Shown one piece after another: positions 27,752-36,575 of a DNA stretch of 64,000 nucleotides. The stretch lies in the NCBI RefSeq assembly GCF_003933735.1, contig NZ_RSED01000005.1:211812-275811 (forward strand), in the 5' to 3' direction. Under the pieces are notes generated by a model that saw nothing but the letters and a program-made list of their open reading frames with translations, was not told the DNA's origin and ran no database searches. The stretch's first letter is position 1, and every line of letters begins with the position of its first letter. Position numbers and translations under genes: made by a program. This DNA comes from Aquabacterium soli (GTDB taxonomy: Bacteria > Pseudomonadota > Gammaproteobacteria > Burkholderiales > Burkholderiaceae_C).

Positions 27752-29575
27752 TCAACCCATCACGAAGTGCTCGTTGTCCATCGCCATCGTCGTGGCGCTG
27801 GTCGCCAGCATCCCGGTGCGGTGCCCATCGGCGCGCGGCAGCAGTCGGTCGAAGTAGAACTCCGCCGTCTGGATCTTCGACTTGTAGAACTCCGGCGTCT
27901 CCTTGCCGCTCTTGTCGGCCAGCTTCTCCGAGGCCACCACGGCCTGCTGCAGCCAGAAGTAGGCCATCATCACGAAGCCCGAGTACATCAGGAAGTCGTG
28001 GCACGAGCTGCTCACCGTGTCGCGGTCCTTCGCGGCGCGCAGCATGATGCGCAGCGTCGCCCACTTCCACTGCAGCGAACGGCGGATCAGCGCACGCGCC
28101 ATCGCGCCGATCGGGCCGCCGCTGAAGGCGTGGCCCTTGGCGAAGCCGATCATCTCGTTGGTGAACTCCTTGATGCACTTGCCGCGCGTCTGCAGCAGCA
28201 CCTTGCGGCCCAGCAGGTCCAGCGCCTGGATGCCGGTCGTGCCTTCGTACAACGTCGAGATGCGCGCGTCACGGGCGATCTGCTCCATGCCGTGCTCCTT
28301 GATGTAGCCGTGGCCACCGAACACCTGCATGCCGATGTTGGCCGATTCCAGGCCCATCTCGGTCAGGAAGCCCTTGAGAATGGGGGTGTAGAAGCCCAGG
28401 CGGTTGTCGTAGTCCTCGTACTTGGCCTGGTTGCCTTCCAGGATGCCGTTGACCATGTTGTCGGCCAGCTTGGCAGCGTGGTAGATCATCGAGCGGCCGC
28501 CTTCGGCCACGGCCTTCTGTGTCAGCAGCATGCGGCGCACGTCGGCGTGCCAGATCAGGGCGTCGGCCACCTGGTCCGCATCCTTCTTGCCCGACAGCGC
28601 GCGCATTGAACGGCGCTCCTTGGCGTAGGGCAGGGCGCCCTGGTAGGACAGCTCGGCGTGGGCGATGCCCTGCACCGCGGTGCCGATGCGCGCTGTGTTC
28701 ATGAACGTGAACATGGCTTCCAGGCCCTTGTTGGGCTCGGCGATCATGTAGCCGATGGCTTCGTCGAAGTTCAGCACGGCGGTGGCCGAGGCGCGGATGC
28801 CCATCTTGTGCTCGATCGAGCCGCAGACCACTGGGTTGCGCTCACCGACCGAACCATCGGCGTTCACCATGAACTTGGGCACGATGAACAGCGAGATGCC
28901 GCGCGTGCCCTTGGGCGCATCGGGCAGGCGGGCCAGCACGATGTGGATGATGTTCTCGGCCAGGTCGTGTTCACCGGCCGAGATGAAGATCTTGGTGCCG
29001 CTGATCTTGTAGCTGCCGTCGCCCACGGGCTCGGCCTTGGTCTTGACCTGGCCCAGGTCGGTGCCGCACTGGGGCTCGGTCAGGCACATGGTGCCGGTCC
29101 ATTCGCCGGAGACCAGCTTGGGCAGGTAGGTGTTCTTCTGGGCCTCGTTGCCGTACTGCATCACGGTGTTCATGCAGCCCAGGCTCAGGCCGGGGTACAT
29201 GGTGAACGACCAGTTGGCCGTGCCCATCATCTCGGCCTTCATCAGGTTCAGCGACATCGGCAGGCCTTGGCCGCCGTACTCGGTAGGGTGCGACAGGCCT
29301 TGCCAGCCGCCGGCCACGTACTCGGCATAGGCTTCCTTGAAGCCCTTGGGCGTGGTCACGTTGCCGTTCTCGAAGTGGCAGCCTTCCAGGTCACCGGAAT
29401 GGTTGATGGGCGACAGGATCTCTTCGCAGAACGTGGCGCAGCCTTCCAGGATGGCATCGACCATGTCGGGCGTGGCCTCGCCGCCGTTGGACAGCTGGGC
29501 GTAGTGGCCGGGGTAGTCGAACACTTCGTTCAACAGGAACTTGACGTCACGCAAAGGGGCCTTGTACTGCGGCAT
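27752..29575 (-). CDS. Acyl-CoA dehydrogenase, DmdC-like subfamily
   Basis: A 607-aa FAD enzyme that makes the alpha-beta double bond in acyl-CoA. It is of the long bacterial type annotated near 3-methylmercaptopropionyl-CoA dehydrogenase: start MPQYKAPLRDVKFLLNEVF, flavin segments MCLTEPQCGTDLGQVKT and KISGTKIFISAGEHDL, and the C-terminal LYEGTTGIQALDLLGRKV with the probable catalytic glutamate. A C-terminal extension of about 150 aa follows. GAGG lies seven bases before the ATG. The upstream palindromes at 29664-29698 suggest control by a TetR-family fatty-acid regulator. Actual acyl substrate is not decidable from sequence. Confidence 0.92.
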   Translation of the reverse strand: MPQYKAPLRDVKFLLNEVFDYPGHYAQLSNGGEATPDMVDAILEGCATFCEEILSPINHSGDLEGCHFENGNVTTPKGFKEAYAEYVAGGWQGLSHPTEYGGQGLPMSLNLMKAEMMGTANWSFTMYPGLSLGCMNTVMQYGNEAQKNTYLPKLVSGEWTGTMCLTEPQCGTDLGQVKTKAEPVGDGSYKISGTKIFISAGEHDLAENIIHIVLARLPDAPKGTRGISLFIVPKFMVNADGSVGERNPVVCGSIEHKMGIRASATAVLNFDEAIGYMIAEPNKGLEAMFTFMNTARIGTAVQGIAHAELSYQGALPYAKERRSMRALSGKKDADQVADALIWHADVRRMLLTQKAVAEGGRSMIYHAAKLADNMVNGILEGNQAKYEDYDNRLGFYTPILKGFLTEMGLESANIGMQVFGGHGYIKEHGMEQIARDARISTLYEGTTGIQALDLLGRKVLLQTRGKCIKEFTNEMIGFAKGHAFSGGPIGAMARALIRRSLQWKWATLRIMLRAAKDRDTVSSSCHDFLMYSGFVMMAYFWLQQAVVASEKLADKSGKETPEFYKSKIQTAEFYFDRLLPRADGHRTGMLATSATTMAMDNEHFVMG

Positions 29576-29663
29576 ATGTCACCTCGGGTCATCGGGCGGG
29601 CCGCCAGGCCGCGCCACCATGTGAAAACGCATCCGGCAGCCCGCCGGCGGGGGTTGGTTGGTT

Positions 29664-29698
29664 TTCGAACGCTCGTTCTTTTCAAACGGGCGTTCGAA
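29664..29698. promoter_or_regulatory. Tandem palindromic operator upstream of the acyl-CoA dehydrogenase gene
   Basis: Two related palindromes, GAACG-CT-CGTTC (29667-29678) and AACG-GG-CGTT (29685-29694), have centres 17 bp apart. On the minus strand they lie downstream of a TATAAA -10-like box (about 29708-29713), between promoter and gene, the usual place for a repressor. Form and spacing fit TetR-family regulators of fatty-acid genes. The rest of the 414-bp gap (29576-29989) shows nothing else I can name. Confidence 0.6.
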
Positions 29699-29989
29699 TT
29701 GGCCGCATTTATACCCCAGCGCGCGGCGTTTGTGGCAGGGATTTCCGCGCGGGTGTGGGGGATTTGGCAGGGAATGGGCGGCCGACCCCATGAGTGGAGG
29801 GGCGCCCAGCAGATTTCTCCCGGTGGAGGGCTCTGGTCTTCAGCAGGTCAGTCCGCCGCGCGCGGAAGCCTTGAGCCTCCCCGTGTTTTGGTGTCGGGTA
29901 TGCACCTGGTTTAACGGGTTCTCACCAATGAAGCGACGCGACAGGCTTCGCGAGAGTGGCGGGAACATCAAAACAACGCACCTCACGCC

Positions 29990-31267
29990 ATGAACACCAC
30001 CATTTCCCGGCGCCCCGCCCGCTGGCTGGCTGGCGCCCTGCTGGGCCTGTCGCTCACGGGCGCGGCCGTGGCCGAAACCTATTACAAGTGGACGTCGGTC
30101 GAGTTGCCGGCCTCCACCGGCGCCTCTTGCGGCAACGGCACGCCCTACCGCTTCTTCATCAACCGCACGCCCTTCACCAGCAAGACCGTGGTGATGTTCG
30201 AGGGCGGCGGCGCCTGCTGGGCCAAGGGGGCCTGCCAGGGCGAGGGCGGCCTGCTGGGCGCTTCCAACCCCAATGGCGTGCCGGCCAACTACCTGAGCTC
30301 ATTGACCATGGCCGCCTACGGCCTGGTCACGCCCTTCACCTCGCGCGTGAACCCGTTCAACAGCATCCAGACGCAATCGTGGAACATCATCTACGTGCCT
30401 TACTGCACCGGTGACGTGCACTCGGGCAACAAGATCGCGCTGTACCCGGACAAGGATCCCTCCAAGGCTTCGCTGACCTACTTCCACAAGGGCGCCGTCA
30501 ACGGCGAGGCCCTGGCCAAGTGGATGGCGGCCAACATGGCCAAGCCCGATCACCTGCTGGTGACGGGTTTCTCGGCCGGCGGCGCGGGCGCCACCAGCAA
30601 CTACAGCACGCTGCGCGAGATCGTCAAACCCAAGATGCAGACCATGCTGGCCGACTCGGGTCCGCAGATGCAGGCCGACCGCAAGGCCGCTGTGCCGGCT
30701 GCCTCGCTCAAGCTGCACGACAAGATCCGTGAGGCCTGGGGCCTGGACGGCCCTGAGGGCCTGGTGACCAAGCTGGTGGCCAAGTTCCCCGGCATTGGCA
30801 GCCCCGACAACCTGGGCTCGCTGACCACCGCCTTGGCACAGGTCTACAAGGACGATCGCCTGGGCTTCGCCGTGTTCCAGGCCGACCGCATCTACTCGGC
30901 CTTCTCGTACACGGATTTCTACCCCGAGATCGCCAACGCGGCCACCGATGCCGAGAAGGACAAGCTGCTGCTGGCCAAGTGGCAGCCCGAGGTGAAGGCC
31001 TGGACAGAGGCCATGAAGCCGTACCCCAACATGGGCTTCTACATCCCCTATGAGCGCAACCTGCTCGATTCGCACTGCCTGACCGTCGTGGGCTTCGGCG
31101 GCACCGCCATCAAGGAAGCCAGGCACAAGTCGGTCGAGGTCTTCCTGGACAACCTGCTCAGCCGCAGCGGTACCGTGATCAAGGCCTACGAGACGGCCCC
31201 GACCACACAGGCTTCCGGCGGGCTGGGTGCCCTGTGGGATTCGATCGTGAAGGCCCTGGGCGGCTGA
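29990..31267 (+). CDS. Exported pectinacetylesterase-family hydrolase
   Basis: A 425-aa exported protein with a signal peptide ending at AVAET and the serine-hydrolase layout of the pectinacetylesterase family: EGGGACW (oxyanion region), nucleophile motif GFSAGGAG, later D and H. Bacterial members are often of unknown substrate, acting on acetyl esters or polyesters rather than pectin. No ribosome binding site is evident before the ATG at 29990. A terminator follows at 31323. It is a single-gene unit. Confidence 0.8.
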   Translation: MNTTISRRPARWLAGALLGLSLTGAAVAETYYKWTSVELPASTGASCGNGTPYRFFINRTPFTSKTVVMFEGGGACWAKGACQGEGGLLGASNPNGVPANYLSSLTMAAYGLVTPFTSRVNPFNSIQTQSWNIIYVPYCTGDVHSGNKIALYPDKDPSKASLTYFHKGAVNGEALAKWMAANMAKPDHLLVTGFSAGGAGATSNYSTLREIVKPKMQTMLADSGPQMQADRKAAVPAASLKLHDKIREAWGLDGPEGLVTKLVAKFPGIGSPDNLGSLTTALAQVYKDDRLGFAVFQADRIYSAFSYTDFYPEIANAATDAEKDKLLLAKWQPEVKAWTEAMKPYPNMGFYIPYERNLLDSHCLTVVGFGGTAIKEARHKSVEVFLDNLLSRSGTVIKAYETAPTTQASGGLGALWDSIVKALGG

Positions 31268-31322
31268 TCCGCGTCATGCATGCCGCGTTCAGCGCGGCGC
31301 GACCTGCCAGTCAGAGCAGAGA

Positions 31323-31351
31323 GAGGGCCCTTCGGGGCCCTTTTGTTTTTT
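31323..31351 (+). terminator. Rho-independent terminator
   Basis: AGGGCCC-TTCG-GGGCCCT followed by TTTGTTTTTT, 56 bp after the hydrolase stop codon. The UUCG-type tetraloop makes it a strong terminator separating the hydrolase gene from the island that follows. Confidence 0.9.
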
Positions 31352-31367
31352 GGCACGGGCGTTGCTT

Positions 31368-31391
31368 GTATACCAGTGTGTACATCACTGG
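31368..31391. promoter_or_regulatory. Candidate operator/promoter of the nitrogen island
   Basis: GTATAC (31368-31373) and an inverted repeat CCAGTG-N7-CACTGG (31373-31391) lie 29-52 bp before the first importer gene. TATACC within it could serve as a -10. TTGTATAC-type palindromes are common targets of FCD-type GntR regulators, and one is encoded at the far end of the island (44414), so it is the likeliest ligand-responsive repressor here. Inference only. Confidence 0.4.
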
Positions 31392-31419
31392 TCGCACCCC
31401 CCTGGTGCAAGGAGCAAGC

Positions 31420-32538
31420 ATGTCAATGGATCACTGGAATCGTCGGTCGTGGATCAAGAACGTGGGCGCTGCGGGGGCCATGGCCTCCCTGGGCGGCCTG
31501 CCGCTGCTGGCCCGGGCGCAGAAGCCGCTCACCATCGGCATGATCTATGTCGGCCCCAAGGACGATTTCGGCTACAACCAGTCGCACTACGAAGCGGCGT
31601 CCGAGATCCGCAAGTTGCCCGGCGTCAAGATCGTCTCTGAAGAGAACGTGCCGGAGACCCAGGCCGTGCAGAAGACCATGCAGGGCATGATCTCGCAGGA
31701 CGGCGCCACCCTGCTGTTCCCCACCTCGTTCGGCTACTTCAACCCGCACATCCTGGATGTGGCCAAGAAGAACGCCGACGTGCGCTTCTCGCACTGCGGC
31801 GGCATGTGGGATGCGGCCAAGCACCCCAAGAATGTGGGCAGCTTCTTCGGCTACATCGACGAGTGCCAGTACCTCAACGGCGTGATCGCCGGCCACATGA
31901 CCAAGTCGAAGAAGATCGGCTTTGTGGCGGCCAAGCCCATCCCGCAGGTGCTGCGCAACATCAATGCCTTCACGCTGGGCGCCAAGTCGGTGCACCCCGA
32001 GATCACCTGCTCGGTGATCTTCACCGGTGACTGGTCCATGCCCGTCAAGGAGGCCGAGGCCACCAACAGCCTGGCCGACCAGGGCGTGGACGTGTTCACC
32101 ATGCACGTCGATGGCCCCAAGGTGGTGGTGGAGACAGCGGCCAAGCGCGGCAAGTTCGTCTGCGGCTACCACGCCAGCCAGGCCAAGCTCGCCCCCAATG
32201 CCTACCTCACCGGCGCCGAGTGGAACTGGATCACCCCCTACAAGCAGATCGTCGAGGCCGCGCGCACCGGCAAGCCGCACCCCAACTTCCTGCGTGGCGG
32301 CCTCAAGGAAGGCTTCGTGAAGACCTCGGCCTACGGCCCGATGGTGCCCGAAGGCGCGCGCAAGGCCGCCGATGCCATCAAGGCCAAGATGCTCAAGGAC
32401 GAGTTCGAGATCTTCACCGGTGAGCTCAAGGACAACACCGGCAAGGTGGTGATTCCCAAGGGCACCACCGTCAAGCAGGTCGATCCGGTGCTGGAAGGCA
32501 TGAACTACCTGGTCGAAGGCGTGATCGGCAAGGTGTGA
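31420..32538 (+). CDS. BMP-family ABC transporter substrate-binding protein
   Basis: A 372-aa periplasmic binding protein of the BMP/PnrA family (nucleoside- and ureido/purine-like ligands). Signal with paired arginines (NRRSWIKNVG) then LARAQ. Family segments: LTIGMIYVGPKDDFGYNQSH, a GFVAAKPIPQVLRNINAF ligand-side stretch, ADQGVDVFTMHVDGP, and AYLTGAEWNW. AAGGAG lies five bases before the ATG. First gene of the island; partners are the permeases at 32606 and 33787 and the ATPase at 39620. Such proteins near atzF genes import ureido compounds or s-triazine products. Confidence 0.92.
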   Translation: MSMDHWNRRSWIKNVGAAGAMASLGGLPLLARAQKPLTIGMIYVGPKDDFGYNQSHYEAASEIRKLPGVKIVSEENVPETQAVQKTMQGMISQDGATLLFPTSFGYFNPHILDVAKKNADVRFSHCGGMWDAAKHPKNVGSFFGYIDECQYLNGVIAGHMTKSKKIGFVAAKPIPQVLRNINAFTLGAKSVHPEITCSVIFTGDWSMPVKEAEATNSLADQGVDVFTMHVDGPKVVVETAAKRGKFVCGYHASQAKLAPNAYLTGAEWNWITPYKQIVEAARTGKPHPNFLRGGLKEGFVKTSAYGPMVPEGARKAADAIKAKMLKDEFEIFTGELKDNTGKVVIPKGTTVKQVDPVLEGMNYLVEGVIGKV

Positions 32539-32605
32539 GCAAGGTCTGATCCTTGCAAGCACCTTCCAGCAGCCTCCCGCAGCCAGATCGAAAGGCCGGA
32601 CCGCC

Positions 32606-33787
32606 ATGAGCACCGCATCGACCTCTCCGAACGCCGGACCGACGGCCTGGGGCTCTGCCCTGGAGTCCATCGGCCTGCCGCTGCTGGCCCTGGCCGGCGC
32701 GGTGCTGCTGTTCGGCTTCTTCGTGTGGCTGGGCGGCACCTCGCCGGTCGAGACCTGGGTGTTGCTGTTCAAAGGCGCGTTCGGCGACGTTTTCTCGTGG
32801 CAGAACACCCTGCAGCGCGCCGCACCGCTGATGCTGACAGCGCTGTGCGTGGCCGTGCCGCAGCGCGCGGGGCTGATGGTGATCGGCGGCGAGGGTGCGC
32901 TGGTGCTGGGCGGGCTGGGCTGTGCGGCCTTGCCCTACCTGTTCACGCCGCCGGCCGGCCTGGCAGGCACGGTGATGGTGCTGGCCGCAGGCGCGCTGAG
33001 CGGCGCGGCCTGGATCGCGCTGGTGGGCGTGCTGCGGCAGTACCGTGGCGTCAACGAGACCATCAGCTCGCTGCTGATGGGCTACCTGGCCATCGGCTTG
33101 TTCAAGCATTTCGTGGAAGGGCCCATGCGGGATCCGGCCAGCCTGAACAAGCCCTCAACCCTGCCCCTGCCCGAGAGCAACCTGCTGGGCATGATGCCCG
33201 GCTACGAGGTGCACTGGGGCCTGGTGTGGGGTGTGCTGGCCTGCGTGCTGGCGGGCGTGTGGCTGTACGGCACCACGCACGGATTCTCGACCCGCGTGGT
33301 GGGCGGCAATGCCCGCGCCGCGCGGCTGGTGGGCCTGCCCGTGCCGGCCCTGGTGATCACGGCCTGCGCCGTGGGCGGCGGCAGCGCGGGCCTGGCCGGC
33401 GCCATCGAGGTGGCCGCAGTGCACACCACGGCCAACGCCTCGCTGATGGCGGGCCTGGGCTACACGGGCATCCTGGTGTCCTTCGTGGCGCGGCACAACC
33501 CCTTCGCGGTGATCCCGGTGGCGATCCTGTTCGGTGGCTTCGGCGCGGCGGGCAGCCTGTTGCAGCGCCGGCTCGATCTGCCCGATGCCTCGGTGCTGGT
33601 GCTGCAGGGCTTTGCCTTCGTGCTGATCCTGGCCAGCGAGGCCCTGCGTGGCCGGCTGGGTGAGTTGTGGCGAGGGCGCTCGGCGCCGGCCCCGAGCCCG
33701 CCCCCCGCGGCTTCGCCGGCCTCTCCATCTTCTACTTCCAACAGTCCGGCCGCCACGCCCGTGGTCGCCCAGCAGGAGGCTGCGTGA
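32606..33787 (+). CDS. BMP-type ABC transporter permease 1
   Basis: A 393-aa multi-pass inner-membrane protein of the branched-chain/BMP permease superfamily, with about eight to ten hydrophobic segments and the conserved cytoplasmic stretches QRAGLMVIGGEGALVLGG and RVVGGNARAARLVGLPV. The C-terminal 40 residues are a low-complexity Pro/Ser/Ala tail not needed for transport. Its TGA overlaps the ATG of the next permease by one base, so translation is coupled. Confidence 0.93.
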   Translation: MSTASTSPNAGPTAWGSALESIGLPLLALAGAVLLFGFFVWLGGTSPVETWVLLFKGAFGDVFSWQNTLQRAAPLMLTALCVAVPQRAGLMVIGGEGALVLGGLGCAALPYLFTPPAGLAGTVMVLAAGALSGAAWIALVGVLRQYRGVNETISSLLMGYLAIGLFKHFVEGPMRDPASLNKPSTLPLPESNLLGMMPGYEVHWGLVWGVLACVLAGVWLYGTTHGFSTRVVGGNARAARLVGLPVPALVITACAVGGGSAGLAGAIEVAAVHTTANASLMAGLGYTGILVSFVARHNPFAVIPVAILFGGFGAAGSLLQRRLDLPDASVLVLQGFAFVLILASEALRGRLGELWRGRSAPAPSPPPAASPASPSSTSNSPAATPVVAQQEAA

Positions 33788-34707
33788 TGAGCGTCGACAT
33801 GTGGGGTGATGTGACGATAGCCGTGCTGGGCGGTGCGATCCGCGTGGGCACGCCTTTCCTGTTCGTGAGCCTGGGCGAGTGCCTGACCGAAAAGTCCGGG
33901 CGCATCAACCTGGGGCTCGAAGGTGTTCTGGTGCTGTCGGCCATGGCCGGTTTCGGCGGCAGCTACCTCACGGGCAATGCGTGGCTGGGCGTGCTGCTGG
34001 CGGGCGTCGTCGGCGCCATGCTGGCCATGCTGCACGGGCTGCTGTGCTCGCTGCCGCGCGTGAACGACATCGCCACCGGCATCGCGCTGATGCTGCTGGG
34101 CTCGGGCCTGGCCTTCTACCTGGGCAAGCCGCTGATCCAGCCGCAGGCCGCGCAGATCCCGTCGATCGACCTGGGCATGTGGAGCGATTCGCCGCAGGTG
34201 CAGGCGGCACTGCGCATCAACGCGCTGTTCCCGATCGGCGTGCTGCTGGCCGTGCTGATGGCCTGGGCCTTCGCCAACACGCGCTGGGGCCTGATCGTGC
34301 GCATGGCCGGCGACAGCAGCGATGCGGCGCGGGCCCTGGGCTACTCGGTCAACACGGTGCGGGTGCTGGCCACCACGGTGGGCGGCTTCATTGCCGGCAT
34401 GGGCGGCGCCTCGCTGTCGCTTTACTACCCGGGCAGTTGGAACGAGGGCCTGTCCAGCGGGCAGGGCCTGATCGCGGTGGCGCTGGTGATCTTCGCCCGG
34501 TGGCGGCCGGTGGCCTGCCTGGGCGCGGCGCTGCTGTTCGGCGGTGCTGGTGCGTTGGGCCCGGCCCTGCAGTCGGTTGGCATCAGCGCCGGCTACCACC
34601 TCTTCAATGCCATGCCCTATGCCTTGACGCTGTTGATCCTGGTGTGGACATGCAGCCCCAAGCGCTCGCTGCAGGGTGCCCCGATGGAACTGAACGTGTC
34701 GCGCTGA
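33787..34707 (+). CDS. BMP-type ABC transporter permease 2
   Basis: A 306-aa multi-pass permease pairing with the one before it. It shows SGRINLGLEGVLVLSAM, the family-typical EGVLVLSA equivalent, and MAGDSSDAARALGYSVNTVRV, the cytoplasmic coupling region. The ATG at 33787 shares a base with the preceding stop. Together with 31420, 32606 and the distant ATPase at 39620 it forms one importer. Confidence 0.93.
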   Translation: MSVDMWGDVTIAVLGGAIRVGTPFLFVSLGECLTEKSGRINLGLEGVLVLSAMAGFGGSYLTGNAWLGVLLAGVVGAMLAMLHGLLCSLPRVNDIATGIALMLLGSGLAFYLGKPLIQPQAAQIPSIDLGMWSDSPQVQAALRINALFPIGVLLAVLMAWAFANTRWGLIVRMAGDSSDAARALGYSVNTVRVLATTVGGFIAGMGGASLSLYYPGSWNEGLSSGQGLIAVALVIFARWRPVACLGAALLFGGAGALGPALQSVGISAGYHLFNAMPYALTLLILVWTCSPKRSLQGAPMELNVSR

Positions 34708-34754
34708 GCGGGCTTGCAGCAGCCCCAGCGACATCTGACGAGAAGGAGCACGCC

Positions 34755-35822
34755 ATGAGCGGCTTGAGTGGATTGAACAAGACCCCGAACGGTGTGGTCG
34801 TGGGCATGGTGCAGCTGCAACTGCCCGTGGTGGACACGCCAGCCCAGCTGGCCGCGCAGAAGGAACGCATCGTGTCCATGGTGGGCAAGGCCCGCCGCAG
34901 CTACCCGGGCATGGACCTGGTGGTGTTTCCCGAGTATTCGCTGCACGGGCTGTCGATGAGCACGGCCGACGAGCTGATGGTGAGCCTGGACGGCCCCGAG
35001 GTGGCCGCCTTCCGTGAGGCCTGCATCGAGCACCGCATCTGGGGCTGCTTCTCCATCATGGAGAAGAACCCGCAGGGCAAGCCCTACAACACGGGTCTGG
35101 TCATCGACGACCAGGGCGTGATCAAGCTGTACTACCGCAAGTTCCACCCCTGGGTGCCGGTCGAGCCCTGGGAGCCCGGCAACATGGGCATCCCCGTGAT
35201 CGAAGGCCCGAAGGGCCTCAAGCTCGGCCTGATCATCTGCCACGACGGCATGTTCCCCGAGATGGCGCGCGAGTGCGCCTACAAGGGGGCCGAGCTGATG
35301 ATCCGCACGGCCGGCTACACCGCGCCCATCCGCCACGCCTGGCAGATCACCAACCAGGCCAACGCTTTCCAGAACCTGATGGCCACGGCCAGCGTGTGCC
35401 TGTGCGGCAGCGACGGCACCTTCGATTCGATGGGCGAGGCCATGGTGTGCAGCTTCGACGGCACCGTGGTGGCGCAGGGTGGGGGCCGACCTGACGAGAT
35501 CGTCTGCGCCGAGATCCGCCCCGACCTGATCCGCGAGGCGCGCGTGCACTGGGGCGTCGAGAACAACATCTACCAGCTCTACCACCGCGGCTACGTGGCC
35601 GTGAAGGGCGGTGCGCAGGACTGCCCCTACACCTTCATGCAGGACATGGTCGATGGCAGCTTCGAGCTGCCTTGGGAGGCCCAGGTCGAGCACACCGACG
35701 GCCAGTCCTGCGGCTTCGAGGCGCCCACGCGCGCCTACCAGGGCAACGAGACCAACCTGCTCGACACGCCTGCGCAGGCGTCCCTCTTCAATGGCTCCAA
35801 CGGCATCAAGGAAGCAGCATGA
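34755..35822 (+). CDS. Formamidase-like aliphatic amidase (nitrilase superfamily)
   Basis: A 355-aa cytoplasmic amidase. The nitrilase triad is visible: E60 (VVFPEYS), K129 (YYRKFHPW) and C162 ([10 protein letters not shown]). [25 protein letters not shown] and [17 protein letters not shown] are closer to AmiF formamidases than to AmiE acetamidases, so formamide to formate plus ammonia is the best guess; another small amide linked to the island is possible. AGAAGGAG precedes the ATG. Its stop overlaps the next start (ATGA). Confidence 0.82.
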   Translation: MSGLSGLNKTPNGVVVGMVQLQLPVVDTPAQLAAQKERIVSMVGKARRSYPGMDLVVFPEYSLHGLSMSTADELMVSLDGPEVAAFREACIEHRIWGCFSIMEKNPQGKPYNTGLVIDDQGVIKLYYRKFHPWVPVEPWEPGNMGIPVIEGPKGLKLGLIICHDGMFPEMARECAYKGAELMIRTAGYTAPIRHAWQITNQANAFQNLMATASVCLCGSDGTFDSMGEAMVCSFDGTVVAQGGGRPDEIVCAEIRPDLIREARVHWGVENNIYQLYHRGYVAVKGGAQDCPYTFMQDMVDGSFELPWEAQVEHTDGQSCGFEAPTRAYQGNETNLLDTPAQASLFNGSNGIKEAA

Positions 35823-36514
35823 GCACCTTCATCGAATCCCAGCCCTATGCCTGGCCGTACAACGGCGATCTGCAGCCTTCGAACACGGCGCTGATCATCA
35901 TCGACATGCAGACCGATTTCTGCGGCGTGGGTGGCTATGTCGACAAGATGGGCTATGACCTGTCGCTCACGCGTGCGCCCATCGAGCCGATCAAGGCCTT
36001 GCTGGCTGCGGCGCGCAAGGTGGGCATGCTGGTGATCCACACGCGAGAAGGCCACCGCCCCGACCTGAGCGACCTGCCGGCCAACAAGCGCTGGCGCTCG
36101 CGCCAGATCGGCACGGATGGCGTGGGCATCGGCGACATGGGCCCGTGTGGCCGCATCCTGGTGCGTGGCGAGCCCGGCTGGGACATCATCCCCGAGCTCT
36201 ATCCCATCGAGGGCGAACCCATCATCGACAAGCCGGGCAAGGGCTCGTTCTGCGCCACCGACCTGGAGCTGATCCTCAACACCCAGGGCATCCGCAACCT
36301 GATCCTCACCGGCATCACCACCGACGTGTGCGTGCACACCACCATGCGCGAGGCCAATGACCGCGGCTTCGAGTGCGTGATGCTGACCGACTGCACCGGC
36401 GCCACCGACCCGGCCAACCACGCCCAGGCCTTCTCGATGATCAAGATGCAGGGCGGTGTGTTCGGTGCCGTCTCCGATTCCAGGGCCGTGATCAAGGCGC
36501 TCGAAGGCCTCTGA
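35819..36514 (+). CDS. biuH: Biuret amidohydrolase (isochorismatase-fold cysteine hydrolase)
   Basis: A 231-aa cysteine hydrolase that should convert biuret to allophanate and ammonia. The catalytic triad is D29 (IIIDMQTDF), K138 ([10 protein letters not shown]) and C171 (ITTDVCVHT). Segments [50 protein letters not shown] and [17 protein letters not shown] agree with characterised biuret hydrolases as I know them. Starts inside the amidase stop codon (ATGA overlap). Allophanate hydrolase, the next enzyme, is encoded at 42088. Confident as to family, fairly confident as to substrate. Confidence 0.85.
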   Translation: MSTFIESQPYAWPYNGDLQPSNTALIIIDMQTDFCGVGGYVDKMGYDLSLTRAPIEPIKALLAAARKVGMLVIHTREGHRPDLSDLPANKRWRSRQIGTDGVGIGDMGPCGRILVRGEPGWDIIPELYPIEGEPIIDKPGKGSFCATDLELILNTQGIRNLILTGITTDVCVHTTMREANDRGFECVMLTDCTGATDPANHAQAFSMIKMQGGVFGAVSDSRAVIKALEGL

Positions 36515-36526
36515 TCGCGTCCTCCT

Positions 36527-36549
36527 TTCCTTCCTTCCTTCCTTCTTCC
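36527..36549 (+). repeat. TTCC tetranucleotide repeat upstream of the NitT/TauT binding protein
   Basis: Four perfect TTCC units (36527-36542) followed by TTC and TTCC, in the 61-bp gap between biuH and the binding-protein gene. The downstream ATG lacks a ribosome binding site. A short simple-sequence repeat here could vary in length and alter expression. Confidence 0.75.
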
Positions 36550-36575
36550 AGTCAACCAGCGTTCACCACCACCCC

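Noticed and set aside
27055..28609. Plus-strand open frames across element A
   Set aside because: Repeated Pro/Arg-rich strings arise from the inverted repeats; no start signal, domain or codon bias.
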